Source of the DNA: Gammaproteobacteria bacterium
GTDB lineage: Bacteria; Pseudomonadota; Gammaproteobacteria; Pseudomonadales; Cellvibrionaceae
Assembly (NCBI GenBank): GCA_004173475.1
Contig: SEBU01000002.1
Location: 496,001-560,000 of the forward strand
DNA: 64,000 bases
Direction: 5' to 3'
Notes under the pieces: model-generated
Databases searched by the model: none
The model's input: only the letters and a program-made list of their open reading frames with translations
What the model was told of the DNA's origin: nothing
Position numbers and translations under genes: made by a program
In this document: piece by piece, positions 26,322 to 35,967 of the stretch
Numbering within the stretch: position 1 is the first letter of the stretch
Layout of the letters: every line of letters starts with the position of its first letter

Positions 26322-28652
26322 TCACTCGAACCAATAACGACGGTGCGATAGCCGATACTGTTGCACACCAAATGTGTCAACGCTCCACACGAATTCCAGT
26401 GCACCACCTGAAGCTGTATTAAGCGGAATAGAACCAGCATTTTCGTAGCGCGCCCGGACATCTTTATGAGGGTGGCCGTGTTGATTATTAAAACCCGCAC
26501 TATAAATCACGTAACGTGGTTTTACTTGTTCAACAAACCCAATTGTGGAGGATGTGTGGCTACCGTGATGAGGAGCTAATAAAATGTCTGTTGCGGAAAG
26601 GCTTTGTTGCGATAGTAATAATTGCTCTACTTCTTTTTCGATGTCCCCGGTCAATAAAATTTTTTGACCTTCGTATTCAATCAGCAATACACAGGAATGA
26701 TTATTCGCTTTTGCGGTAGGCATTAACGGCCAGGTAATAAAACTAAAACGGACGCTGTCCCACTGCCAAGGCAACTTTTCGTGGCAGTTGGTCGCTGGCG
26801 AGCCCGTAAGTTTATCTGGCTCTCCCAACAAAAGTTCATGCACCTCCGTCGCGCCCAATACCCCTGCCAAACCGCCCGAGTGATCTTGGTCGTGGTGACT
26901 GACTACAAGGGTATCAAGACTTTCAAGTCCCTGGCTCCGCAAATAAGGAACTATGATGCCGCTACCTGCATCGAAATTTTCTGTGTACAGCGGTCCCGTG
27001 TCGTACAACAACTGATGATGCGGAGTTCGGACCAGCACCGCAGTACCCTGCCCCACATCAAAAACCAGCATTTGCAAATCAGGCAATTGTTTAAGAGGAA
27101 TGACTAACGACAATAACAACGCCGCACAACCAATCCATTTGGAACCTAAACCGCGCGGCAGCAGAAGAAGAAATATTGCGGGGATTGCTAAAAAAATTGC
27201 AATGGAGTTTACATTGACCAAGGGATTAAATTTGCCATCAGCCATTGCTAATAAATAATCTAACCATTGGTGTACGAGTGATATCCCCAGTTCCGCACAC
27301 TGTAAAAAAAATTTATCCAATCCTAAAAAGCTATCAAGTGCGAAACTAGTAAGCGCGGATAAAATTAAACATGGCACCACAAAAAATGTGATTACGGGTA
27401 TGGCCATTAAATTAGCAAGCGGTGCTATAAGCGACGTTGTATGAACAAGAATAGCAAGCGGAATTAGCAGGCCAATAAACATTACCCATTGCGATTTAAG
27501 AAATACCGCGGCGTGCTTTACATAAAATTTATTTCCAGTCAATTCACGCATTACCGAATAGCGACCGGAAAAGCAAAATATCAACATAGCAACTGCGCTA
27601 AAGGATAGCCAGAAACCCATATCGTATGCCGCTAGGGGATCATAAATAAGCACCAGGACTAGCGCGATAAGCAATGTGTCTCTTACACGAAAATTTCGTC
27701 GCCACAGAAATGCAAGCTGTACAACAGCCAGCATAATTAAGGTACGTATTGTGGGAATATTGAAACCAGCAATGAGACTATAAAAGATTGTGAACGACAT
27801 CGAACATATATAACCTGATACCATTGAGGGGTATTTATGCCAAAAAATTTGTATGCATCGACCAATGCAATTTCCAATAAAGAAACCGACAATTGCAAAA
27901 AAACCTAAATGTAAACCTGAAATAGCGATCAAATGATTGGTACCGGTTTTGATCATTTCACTCCATTGGCTCTTATCAACCAATGACGTATCGCCTACAA
28001 GCAAAGCAACCAAAATACCTTTTTGTGAGCTCTGGCTTGTCTGAATTAACCACTGCTGTAATCTATAACGAAGCACGTCTATCGAAAAGGATGGCTGGTT
28101 TTGTAACATTCGATTTTCGTCGGTACGTATATACCCTGTTGCGCCAATACCATGACGAAGCAAAAACGTCTGATAATCAAAACCGCCCGGGTTAACAAAT
28201 CCGCGTGGCGGTTTCAACTTAACTCGTAATTGCCATGTCTCACCGGTTTTAACGCGTAGCTCGCCATAACTACTTAAATTTATTTTATTGGGAAAATATT
28301 TCAATGGCATCATTTCATTAACTAAACGTGCCTGATGAATATTTAAAGTAAAAAGTTGACGGCGATTATTTTCCTGTGGCAGGTCCACAACCATACCTTC
28401 GACAATTAAATCTTGACCGGTAAGCTCGTTCGGTAAATGCTGAGCAACTAAATGGTGGCCAGATGCGGTGCCATAAATAATTCCCACCACCAATGCGAAG
28501 AGCGCAAACAAAGCGGGCAACTTTTTATTAAAAATAAAAAATATTGTACCGAGAGAGAAACAAGCAAGTAGCAGATAAAGCGTTGATGGAAGTGTCGGCA
28601 AATAACCAACCAATATAATTCCAATCGAAAAACATAAAAGTCGAAGTGTCAT
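26322..28652 (-). CDS. comEC: DNA internalization-related competence protein ComEC/Rec2
   Basis: 776 aa. It forms the inner-membrane channel that takes single-stranded DNA into the cytoplasm during transformation. N-terminal helices and an OB-like periplasmic part come first (about 1-210). The polytopic competence domain follows (about 215-500, with ISGLHLGFF). A C-terminal metallo-beta-lactamase domain has SHHDQDHSGG. ATG start; it lies 165 bp upstream of exbB on the same strand. Its presence suggests natural competence potential, but no comEA or type IV pilus operon is in the window. Confidence 0.95.
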   Translation of the reverse strand: MTLRLLCFSIGIILVGYLPTLPSTLYLLLACFSLGTIFFIFNKKLPALFALFALVVGIIYGTASGHHLVAQHLPNELTGQDLIVEGMVVDLPQENNRRQLFTLNIHQARLVNEMMPLKYFPNKINLSSYGELRVKTGETWQLRVKLKPPRGFVNPGGFDYQTFLLRHGIGATGYIRTDENRMLQNQPSFSIDVLRYRLQQWLIQTSQSSQKGILVALLVGDTSLVDKSQWSEMIKTGTNHLIAISGLHLGFFAIVGFFIGNCIGRCIQIFWHKYPSMVSGYICSMSFTIFYSLIAGFNIPTIRTLIMLAVVQLAFLWRRNFRVRDTLLIALVLVLIYDPLAAYDMGFWLSFSAVAMLIFCFSGRYSVMRELTGNKFYVKHAAVFLKSQWVMFIGLLIPLAILVHTTSLIAPLANLMAIPVITFFVVPCLILSALTSFALDSFLGLDKFFLQCAELGISLVHQWLDYLLAMADGKFNPLVNVNSIAIFLAIPAIFLLLLPRGLGSKWIGCAALLLSLVIPLKQLPDLQMLVFDVGQGTAVLVRTPHHQLLYDTGPLYTENFDAGSGIIVPYLRSQGLESLDTLVVSHHDQDHSGGLAGVLGATEVHELLLGEPDKLTGSPATNCHEKLPWQWDSVRFSFITWPLMPTAKANNHSCVLLIEYEGQKILLTGDIEKEVEQLLLSQQSLSATDILLAPHHGSHTSSTIGFVEQVKPRYVIYSAGFNNQHGHPHKDVRARYENAGSIPLNTASGGALEFVWSVDTFGVQQYRLSHRRYWFE

Positions 28653-28676
28653 AACGTCCCTGTTTGAAAAAAATGT

Positions 28677-29309
28677 TTAGGTCAAACAAACACCCGTACC
28701 ACCTAAACCACAATATCCATTAGGGTTTTTAGCGAGGTACTGCTGGTGATAATCCTCAGCGTAGTAAAATTCACTAGCAGGCAGAATCTCCGTGGTAATT
28801 TCATCGTGACCGGCTTTATTCAGCGCTTCTTGGTACTGCGCTTTGGTTTGTTCCGCGAGAACGCGTTGTTCGTCAGTAAATGTATAAATACCTGATCGAT
28901 ATTGTGTGCCGCGATCATTTCCCTGACGCATACCTTGCGTGGGGTTATGTGATTCCCAAAATACTTGCAACAATTTTTCAAGAGTTGTTTTTGCAGGATC
29001 AAATACTACCAGTACCACTTCATTGTGACCTGTTAATCCCGAACATACCTCTTCATAGGTTGGATTAGGTGTAAGACCCGCCGCATAACCTACTGCCGTA
29101 GTAAATACTCCCGGTTGCTGCCAGAAACGTCGCTCAGCGCCCCAGAAACAACCAAGACCAAAAATAATTTTTTTAAACCCGTCGGGAGAAGGTTCCTGCA
29201 TAGTTGAACCTAAAACCAAATGCTTGCCTGCAACACGCATTTTAGTCTGGCGCCCAGGCAACGCTTTTTCAGCTGATGGCAAGGTTAATTTTTGTTGTGA
29301 AAAAAGCAT
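28677..29309 (-). CDS. msrA: Peptide methionine sulfoxide reductase MsrA
   Basis: 210 aa. Reduces the S-epimer of methionine sulfoxide in proteins. The catalytic GCFWGAE motif has Cys54. GYAGG-like [18 protein letters not shown] and the conserved HNEVV region follow. [15 protein letters not shown] carries resolving Cys residues near the C-terminus. The N-terminal extension of about 45 aa before the core resembles E. coli-type MsrA. No signal peptide, so it is cytosolic. It lies 25 bp upstream of comEC and may be co-transcribed with it. Confidence 0.96.
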   Translation of the reverse strand: MLFSQQKLTLPSAEKALPGRQTKMRVAGKHLVLGSTMQEPSPDGFKKIIFGLGCFWGAERRFWQQPGVFTTAVGYAAGLTPNPTYEEVCSGLTGHNEVVLVVFDPAKTTLEKLLQVFWESHNPTQGMRQGNDRGTQYRSGIYTFTDEQRVLAEQTKAQYQEALNKAGHDEITTEILPASEFYYAEDYHQQYLAKNPNGYCGLGGTGVCLT

Positions 29310-29353
29310 TTTATCAGCCCTCTGTCACTCATTATCGACTGGTGAGAGCGAAT

Positions 29354-30427
29354 TTAAAACCAACGATTAAGCTGGGATTTTTCCCATACACTTAACAAGG
29401 CTCGCTCAACCGCTACCTGCGCCGCCATACCCAATTTTTCAGGCAAAGATTTTTTTAAGGTAAATTCCACTTCAAAAATATCCGCATTTGCAGCCTGCTC
29501 CAAAAGATACTCGTCGCTCGTTTGCAATAAATCGACAAGGTTTACATCTTTAGCTCGACGGCCAAACCAGACCTCACCGGTTGCAACTGTTGCTATATCC
29601 ACTTGCGGGCGATGTTCGCTAACAAATTCTTTAAAAAGAACATGTGTGTCCTCCAAATCCTCGACGAATTTGTCACGACCTTTTTCAGTATTTTCTCCAA
29701 ACATAGTGACCGTACGCTTATATTCACCCGCGGTGAACATTTCGTAATCTATATTGTTTTTCTTCAACAATTTATGGAAATTAGGTAACTGAGCCACTAC
29801 GCCTATAGAGCCCAAAATAGCGAAGGGCGCTGCAACAATTTTATTCGCCACACACGCCATCATGTAACCGCCCGACGCGGCTACTTTATCAACACACACT
29901 GTTAGCGGAATTTGCTTATTAGTAATGCGCGCCAACTGGCTGGAAGCCAAACCGTAGCTATGAACCATTCCACCGCCGCTCTCTACCTTTACAACAACTT
30001 CATCCGCAGGTGTAGCAAGCGTAAGTATAGCGGTGATGGATTCGCGTAAACTTTCGTTGGCAGATGCTTTAATATCACCATGAAAATCCACCACGAAGAC
30101 GCGCTTTTTATGCTCGTCTACAGTATTTTCTTTTTCTGTTTTACTCTTTTCTTTTGCCGTTTTTTTCTGTTCAGATTTTTCCAGTTTTAAACGTTTCTTC
30201 TCATTTTTTTCCAATGTTTTCAACTGGTCTTCATCAAGCACCGAATGCTGTAAGGCCTCGCGCATAGCCTTAAACTTTTCATTCAGTTTACTCACCTGAA
30301 TATGGCCTTTTTCCGACTTTCTGCTACGCCCACCCGCCGATACAATCAGGCTTACAATGATAAAAACCGCTACTACAAAGGTCAGCGTTTTTGCGAAAAA
30401 GAGACCATAATTTGTTAAAAATTCCAA
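29354..30427 (-). CDS. sohB: Inner-membrane serine protease SohB
   Basis: 357 aa, S49 signal-peptide-peptidase family. One N-terminal membrane helix (about 10-32) is followed by a long Lys/Glu-rich, probably coiled-coil stretch (about 45-108). The protease domain has catalytic Ser185 in KVAASGGYMM and Lys237 in EYKRT, the family dyad. The TTG start is confirmed by alignment with E. coli SohB (MEFLTNYGLFFAK) and by GGAGT upstream. The active site faces the periplasm. It is followed upstream by a small membrane protein. Confidence 0.95.
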   Translation of the reverse strand: MEFLTNYGLFFAKTLTFVVAVFIIVSLIVSAGGRSRKSEKGHIQVSKLNEKFKAMREALQHSVLDEDQLKTLEKNEKKRLKLEKSEQKKTAKEKSKTEKENTVDEHKKRVFVVDFHGDIKASANESLRESITAILTLATPADEVVVKVESGGGMVHSYGLASSQLARITNKQIPLTVCVDKVAASGGYMMACVANKIVAAPFAILGSIGVVAQLPNFHKLLKKNNIDYEMFTAGEYKRTVTMFGENTEKGRDKFVEDLEDTHVLFKEFVSEHRPQVDIATVATGEVWFGRRAKDVNLVDLLQTSDEYLLEQAANADIFEVEFTLKKSLPEKLGMAAQVAVERALLSVWEKSQLNRWF

Positions 30428-30454
30428 CGTACTACTCCAATCAAAAATTAACTA

Positions 30455-31108
30455 CTATTTCCACTCTTCAATGGCTTTGGCAGCCACATCATTCAATGGC
30501 CGAACATTCAACCCCGTGTTGGACAAACTTATTTCATAGAGTGCGCCGCTTTTCATAGGAAGGTAACGGGCAGTGCCATAATTCGCCTCCAGTACCTGTA
30601 CATACTTTTGGTTTTCATGAATAAGCTGCCAAACGTCCAATCCTAATAAACTTTTTACAATTAAAAAATTCGATCGTTTTTCTGTGGTTTCTTTATGGAT
30701 ATCGTAATAACGTCCGCTAAGTCTATCCAAACGAAACGCAGGTTTTATATTTAAGCTGGCAAAATAACCCTGCCATTTGATAATACGCGTATCAAGTTGC
30801 CACTGATCGCCATGCAAACTAAAACGTTGTTGTTTTCCATCAGCACTTACAATCAAGGCATCAAAATATTGATCTTCGATGCCCTCAAAATTAATTGTCG
30901 CTACTGGCTGACCAACGTTAATTTGCTTATAGGTGTAAACATCATATGCTACCAAACCAACCCCTACCCCCAGGGCTAACAAACACAAGCCAAACATTCC
31001 TTTTAACCAGCCGATAAACCATGTATTGAGCCATAATACTTTTATGGCGCTGTAAGCGATATAAACGGCAATTAAAATTATAACGAGTGCAACCAAGGTA
31101 TATAACAT
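30455..31108 (-). CDS. Conserved membrane protein of unknown function
   Basis: 217 aa. Starts at ATG 31108, which has TAAGGG upstream; a TTG five codons earlier is rejected. Two N-terminal membrane helices (about 1-22 and 32-55) are followed by an apparently periplasmic domain of about 160 aa with RFSLHGDQWQLD and a SGALYEISLSNTGLNVRP segment. Similar proteins in Pseudomonas are labelled cation/multidrug efflux-like, but nothing in the sequence shows transport. Lies between nudC and sohB, same strand, with short gaps, so it is probably part of their operon. Confidence 0.75.
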   Translation of the reverse strand: MLYTLVALVIILIAVYIAYSAIKVLWLNTWFIGWLKGMFGLCLLALGVGVGLVAYDVYTYKQINVGQPVATINFEGIEDQYFDALIVSADGKQQRFSLHGDQWQLDTRIIKWQGYFASLNIKPAFRLDRLSGRYYDIHKETTEKRSNFLIVKSLLGLDVWQLIHENQKYVQVLEANYGTARYLPMKSGALYEISLSNTGLNVRPLNDVAAKAIEEWK

Positions 31109-31141
31109 AAGGGCCCTTACCAAGTATTTAGATTATCATTA

Positions 31142-31930
31142 TTAAATCGTTAATTTATTGTTTCTTCTCGCTTGTACAAATGCGTTAATTAAACGTCCCG
31201 AGATAGTTGTTGCGGATGGAACCGAAGGTAATTGATCGTATCTGAACCATTTCGCAACCAAGATTTCGTTCTGATCGACCTGAATGTCCCCACCCTCATA
31301 GTCCGCAAAATATCCCAACATTAATTGACCTGGAAAGGGCCATGGTTGGCTTTCAATGTAGCGGATATTTTTGACAGCCAGCCCGACTTCTTCCATAACC
31401 TCTCGCATAAGTGTCTGCTCGGGACTTTCGCCAATTTCTATAAAACCAGCAAGGCAGCTGTATTTTTCAACTTTCGAACGTTTGTGCCAGGCAAGCAAAC
31501 ATTCATCGCCGCGTGTCACGAGCGTAATAATGCAAGGTGACAAACGTGGATAAAAATCAATCCCACAGGCAATGCAGCTTTTTGCCAAATCGTGAAAATG
31601 TTGGACAGTGGGTTTACCGCAACGGCCACAAAATTGATGATCAGTATTCCAACGCAAAATTTGCAGAGCGCGCCCCGCCGTTTGGAATTCGGGCTCTGAT
31701 AAAAACTCTAAAAAACTACGTAAGCCCAACCATTGAAAGCCAGGTATATCGGTTGGTGCTATAGCGAGTACGTGTACCTCATGACCCTCGTGGTGCTTCA
31801 ATGAAAATCGTGAGATTAGATCTATACGCAAATCCAAAAATTCAGGTTCAGCCAATAAGACTATGGCACCTTCATGGGTGCATAAAAATTTTTCATCTGC
31901 AATTACGTAACACTGAATAGCATTTTGCAC
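31142..31930 (-). CDS. nudC: NADH pyrophosphatase / NAD-capped RNA hydrolase
   Basis: 262 aa. Cleaves NAD(H) and removes NAD caps from RNA. The zinc ribbon has Cys101, Cys104, Cys119 and Cys122. The Nudix box starts at GFIEIGES (162) and contains REVMEEVGL. The NudC-specific SQPWPFPGQLM lies at 194-204. It begins with GTG. It sits 18 bp downstream of fimL, the same pairing as in Pseudomonas. Confidence 0.96.
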   Translation of the reverse strand: MQNAIQCYVIADEKFLCTHEGAIVLLAEPEFLDLRIDLISRFSLKHHEGHEVHVLAIAPTDIPGFQWLGLRSFLEFLSEPEFQTAGRALQILRWNTDHQFCGRCGKPTVQHFHDLAKSCIACGIDFYPRLSPCIITLVTRGDECLLAWHKRSKVEKYSCLAGFIEIGESPEQTLMREVMEEVGLAVKNIRYIESQPWPFPGQLMLGYFADYEGGDIQVDQNEILVAKWFRYDQLPSVPSATTISGRLINAFVQARRNNKLTI

Positions 31931-31948
31931 AAACCTGCACCTATAGAC

Positions 31949-33655
31949 TCACACTTTATAACCTAAAGCTTCCAAACTTTCTTCAGCAATACGCAATACA
32001 TCTGTATCCGCATTTTTATCGACTTTTACGTTATCCAAATAATATTCGAGACTAATGATGGCATCGGCAAAGGTGTCCATCATATGTTGGATCGCTGCTT
32101 GTTGTTCATCTTCCATAAGCGATTCATCGATGAATTTTATACAGCTCGCAACAACTTTCGCGGAGCGCGACAAACCTAAAACAAACATACCTCCACGCAC
32201 ACTGTCCAGAGTGGCGGAAATATTTGATATATGCGCCTTATCATAATTAGATTCTGAAAACGCACTGAGCGCACGCTTAACCATAGCGAGGCCAGACTCA
32301 ATTTCATCAATAACCAATTTTTCTGCTTCGGCAAGCTGGTTGTTTGCCATTACATCGTCGCGCGATAGCGCGTTAATTTTTGCCAATTTTTCGTCAGAAA
32401 GATTAGTTTTACCTAAGCCCGCAATCGTGCTTTCTACATACAACAATGTATCAGCAACCCCTAACAAATCTGCTGGACTCACTGCTTCGCCAGTTGTTTG
32501 CCATTGGTTAATTTTCTCGATTTCCTGTTTGAGACTATTACTTGGTGATACCAAGCCTACGATAGCTAAAATATCGGCGATTTTTTTCAATGTCTCCAAT
32601 AATTCAGGGGATTCAGCCAAAAGCTCCGCGCCACTTTGCGCTGCGCGCTCAAGAATATTTTTAGTGCTGTGAAGCTCATCGGTTAAAACGGCAGCCATAG
32701 AATTAATGGTGTTAACACTCGGGCCTTTCAAAAACTCCATTTCACGAGCAAGCTCTGCGTCACTGTAGGAAACAGGACGAACGTTATAAGCTTTAATAAC
32801 GGCGTTGGATTTTTCAGACGTTGATTTAGACAAGGTCAACAGGTACAACAATTCTTTTATCAGTGCGGTATCGGCCTCACGATTAAACACCGCGCTGCCT
32901 TCAAATTGAAGACGCTTTATTTCGCGATCCAAATTACTAAAAAGCATTTTACGGCTTTTTGTGATGCGCAAGTTTTCTTCGCTGATTGCGCTTAAGGTTG
33001 CATTGGCAGTCCACCACAAATTGCTCAGAGCGCCATCACCGCAAACAGACTCTAACCGTTCCAATGCACGGCACATGATTCCGAAAGACGGTTTTATTTG
33101 CGTGCCCTGAAGCACCTTTACCAATCCCGCTTGATACATGTGACGCAAGCGTCGCACTAAAATAGAAATATCTTCTTGCACGGGTGGAAGTTGCTTCGCT
33201 GCTTTGCGCGAAATTTTCGGAGGATCAAATGGAAAATAATAGCTTTCAGGAACAAGCGGAGCTTTGCGCGCTTGACGTAGTTCATTGATGTGCGGAATTA
33301 ATAACAATGCCATGCTGCGCGATGTTTGCAAACAAAATTCCAGATAGCGTGGCAACATAAAAAATGCTGTCGTCAGCAAATCGAGGCGCTTATCAGTAGT
33401 AGGATCTTCGCCCAAGGTGATGTCGTTAATATGTTCCAGCAACTCATCCGCTAGCAGATCAACGCCCCTTAGTTGAATAAGGCTCAAGGTGCCGCGAATT
33501 TGTTTAATCCCTTCAATGCACGCTTGTAATAATTCGCCATTGGTTCTGTCGCCTGAAAACTGTTCAAGCCTGATTGCCGACTGCTCGATAGTCGCGAGCA
33601 ATTCGTCGTGTACCATTTTTAACGAGGCAATATTAAGAGCTTCATTTGCACTCAT
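31949..33655 (-). CDS. fimL: FimL-like type IV pilus/chemosensory regulator
   Basis: 568 aa. It is related to the N-terminal region of the ChpA/PilL histidine kinase and is largely helical, with degenerate Hpt-like bundles lacking the phospho-acceptor His. In Pseudomonas aeruginosa FimL acts with the Pil-Chp chemosensory system, FimV and adenylate cyclase CyaB in pilus function and cAMP level. The call rests on length (about 556 aa in P. aeruginosa), the opening layout with a QLRGVDLLADELLEHI segment, and the fimL-nudC neighbourhood. Cytosolic; ATG start. Confidence 0.85.
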   Translation of the reverse strand: MSANEALNIASLKMVHDELLATIEQSAIRLEQFSGDRTNGELLQACIEGIKQIRGTLSLIQLRGVDLLADELLEHINDITLGEDPTTDKRLDLLTTAFFMLPRYLEFCLQTSRSMALLLIPHINELRQARKAPLVPESYYFPFDPPKISRKAAKQLPPVQEDISILVRRLRHMYQAGLVKVLQGTQIKPSFGIMCRALERLESVCGDGALSNLWWTANATLSAISEENLRITKSRKMLFSNLDREIKRLQFEGSAVFNREADTALIKELLYLLTLSKSTSEKSNAVIKAYNVRPVSYSDAELAREMEFLKGPSVNTINSMAAVLTDELHSTKNILERAAQSGAELLAESPELLETLKKIADILAIVGLVSPSNSLKQEIEKINQWQTTGEAVSPADLLGVADTLLYVESTIAGLGKTNLSDEKLAKINALSRDDVMANNQLAEAEKLVIDEIESGLAMVKRALSAFSESNYDKAHISNISATLDSVRGGMFVLGLSRSAKVVASCIKFIDESLMEDEQQAAIQHMMDTFADAIISLEYYLDNVKVDKNADTDVLRIAEESLEALGYKV

Positions 33656-33780
33656 GTATTGGATCCTGATTGATGTTATTTTTCGACTCTATCTCACCTT
33701 TTGAGATTTTGCCTGATATTTAACTGTCGCGATTGGAGAATGCTAAAGGTTTCTCAAAAAGCCGTCTATAAGAGCCCGAG

Positions 33781-34512
33781 TCATTCTGTAGTGGCTAAAT
33801 CTTTTAGCCAAAGACAGTTGCCGGCGCTGCTTTTATTGATACTAGCCAACTTTTGCTGATGCAGCGCAAACTCTTCGACAGAAACCTTTAAAACGGGAAG
33901 CGGTCTTCGTGTAACAGGCAGTCTTATAATCTCACTGCCGGAATTACCCGAGTCTTTATTGCTGGATTGATTCCCCCCAAGTGACAAAGCGGTCTGTCCG
34001 CCCGTCATCAATAGATACACATCCGCTAGAATTTCGGCATCAAGCAAAGCTCCGTGTAGGTCGCGCTGGGAGTTGTCGACGCCGTAGCGTTTACACAGCG
34101 CATCAAGGTTATTTTTTTGACCAGGATGCTTGGACCGTGCTAACAGTAAACTGTCTATAACCGTTCGCCCAATTTCGATGGCCTTTGGGCGAGGTGTAAG
34201 TCGTCCAAATTCTGCATTTAGAAAGCCGATATCAAAGGCGGCATTGTGGATAATCAGATCAGCATCACCCACAAATGAGAGGAATTCTTCGACAATCTGG
34301 GCGAACTTGGGCTTATCTTCCAGTATTTCATTGCTGATACCGTGAACCTGGAAAGCCCCCGCATCCACTTCACGTTCGGGATTAATATATTGATGATAGT
34401 GACGGCCAGTTAAGCGACGATTGAAGAGCTCAACACAACCGATTTCTATAATCCGATGCCCTTGGGACGTTTCAAGGCCGGTTGTTTCTGTATCCAATAC
34501 TATTTGGCGCAT
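33781..34512 (-). CDS. dnaQ: DNA polymerase III epsilon subunit (3'-5' proofreading exonuclease)
   Basis: 243 aa. ExoI motif LDTETTGLE with Asp7 and Glu9; ExoII in HNAAFDIGFLN with the catalytic Asp; ExoIII in HGALLDAEILADVY with His and Asp, the DEDDh arrangement. The C-terminal tail of about 60 aa is the alpha-binding region. It lies 53 bp downstream of rnhA on the same strand. In E. coli the two genes are divergent, whereas the co-directional rnhA-dnaQ order here is the Pseudomonas one. Confidence 0.96.
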   Translation of the reverse strand: MRQIVLDTETTGLETSQGHRIIEIGCVELFNRRLTGRHYHQYINPEREVDAGAFQVHGISNEILEDKPKFAQIVEEFLSFVGDADLIIHNAAFDIGFLNAEFGRLTPRPKAIEIGRTVIDSLLLARSKHPGQKNNLDALCKRYGVDNSQRDLHGALLDAEILADVYLLMTGGQTALSLGGNQSSNKDSGNSGSEIIRLPVTRRPLPVLKVSVEEFALHQQKLASINKSSAGNCLWLKDLATTE

Positions 34513-34565
34513 GGTTTTCCTAGTAAGTTAAATCGTATGACGGCGGATCTCGGTTTCACTATTTC

Positions 34566-35000
34566 TTAGCCAAGCTCGTCAATACCACGATTTGCAAGGC
34601 TGTCTGCAATTTCGTTTTCCCGGTGGCCGGTATGTCCGCGCACCCACTTCCAATTGATTTTGTGCCGCTGGGCTTGTTCGTCTAACAGCTGCCATAAATC
34701 AGCATTTTTTACCGGCTGCTTGGCGGCTGTTTTCCAACCATTGCGCTTCCAGCCCGACATCCACTCGGTCACGCCCTTAAGTAAATATTGCGAATCGGTA
34801 ACCAATATGACTTCACAGGGTTCCTTTAACGCCTTTAGGCCTTCAATTGCCGCCATTAATTCCATGCGATTATTGGTAGTGTCAGCCTCACCGCCGTAAA
34901 GCGATTTCTCAATACCACCAAACCGTAACAGCGCACCCCAACCTCCAGGGCCGGGATTACCCTTACAGGCACCGTCTGTAAACAATTCTATATTTTTCAA
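34566..35000 (-). CDS. rnhA: Ribonuclease HI
   Basis: 144 aa. Degrades RNA in RNA-DNA hybrids. Catalytic residues are seen in [11 protein letters not shown] (Asp9), [11 protein letters not shown] (Glu), [10 protein letters not shown] (Asp) and [13 protein letters not shown] (His and Asp). The TTG start is supported by GGAATAAG upstream and by full-length alignment with E. coli RNase HI (155 aa). Confidence 0.96.
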   Translation of the reverse strand: MKNIELFTDGACKGNPGPGGWGALLRFGGIEKSLYGGEADTTNNRMELMAAIEGLKALKEPCEVILVTDSQYLLKGVTEWMSGWKRNGWKTAAKQPVKNADLWQLLDEQAQRHKINWKWVRGHTGHRENEIADSLANRGIDELG

Positions 35001-35026
35001 ATTCTTATTCCAGCTTTTTCAGGGAT

Positions 35027-35875
35027 TTACTTAGACTTATATTGTGCCTGAGGCTCTTTCTCACGGGTCGCTCTACCTAAAATTTTGGTCACACCCCAAC
35101 CCCGCAGACCAGCGTAGCCCTGCCATTGTGGTTTTTGCGGAATGATAGCCAAACTATCCTTTCGCGCAACAATTACATAAAACCCGCCCCAGGGAAGACT
35201 CATCGCCTTACCCCATCGTTCAAGCCATTGTAGATATCTGATGGTTCCAGGCCTGGAACATGGCGGTCGATAAAAACCCTGGGTGATGGTGACTGGCTCA
35301 AAATCCAACACAGCTAACCAATCAAGTACCCTACCCAACCGGAGGGATTGGTGTCGCCATTGAGGAGCTCGACTGAAAAATCTGACTAATCCACGCCACA
35401 GCCCGAAAAAACTCCAGGGATTAAAACCCACTACAACAATATGTCCTTGAGAAATGAGCACACCCGCCGACTCACGCAAAACATGGTGGGGACTTTGGCT
35501 GTAATCCAGCACATGATGAAGTAAGACCACGTCTATTGAATTGCTGGGGAGGGGTAGATGGTTAAAATCGGCGCGACCGGCCACCAGGGTGTTATCTGTT
35601 TCGAGCGGTGAAAGCGCAAAACGATGTGATACCCGGCTTGCGCCAGTTAAATCCAGATGCTTGGCAATACTGAGTTGCAAAAAGTGGTAGCCAAAAAGAT
35701 TATGAATCTGCTCGTCTATGACGGCCTGCTCGCTGTCTACCAACAATTGACCTAATGGTGACCTGAACCAATTTCCGACCTCCTCCAGGGAATCGCGCAT
35801 AGGCAGCACGCCGAAACGTTTGCGCCATTGCAACCGGAACTTGGTCATAAACCTGTGGGGCATATATCTACTCAT
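35027..35875 (-). CDS. SAM-dependent class I methyltransferase (type 11)
   Basis: 282 aa. The Rossmann core contains LPLPSNSIDVVLLHHVLDYSQ (around 110-130), typical of Methyltransf_11, and HIVVVGFNPWSFFGLWR after it. The SAM-binding Gly loop is weak (residues about 70-80). The same gene stands between rnhA and gloB in Pseudomonas. Substrate unknown. Its start overlaps the promoter region of the divergent gloB; several in-frame ATGs near the N-terminus make the exact start uncertain. Confidence 0.82.
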   Translation of the reverse strand: MSRYMPHRFMTKFRLQWRKRFGVLPMRDSLEEVGNWFRSPLGQLLVDSEQAVIDEQIHNLFGYHFLQLSIAKHLDLTGASRVSHRFALSPLETDNTLVAGRADFNHLPLPSNSIDVVLLHHVLDYSQSPHHVLRESAGVLISQGHIVVVGFNPWSFFGLWRGLVRFFSRAPQWRHQSLRLGRVLDWLAVLDFEPVTITQGFYRPPCSRPGTIRYLQWLERWGKAMSLPWGGFYVIVARKDSLAIIPQKPQWQGYAGLRGWGVTKILGRATREKEPQAQYKSK

Positions 35876-35967
35876 GAAAATCTACGTTGAAGACCCAAGC
35901 CTAGCATGCATATGAGTCTGGTATCATGCTTAACACTACGATTTTGGTTTTGGGACGAGGTGCCATT

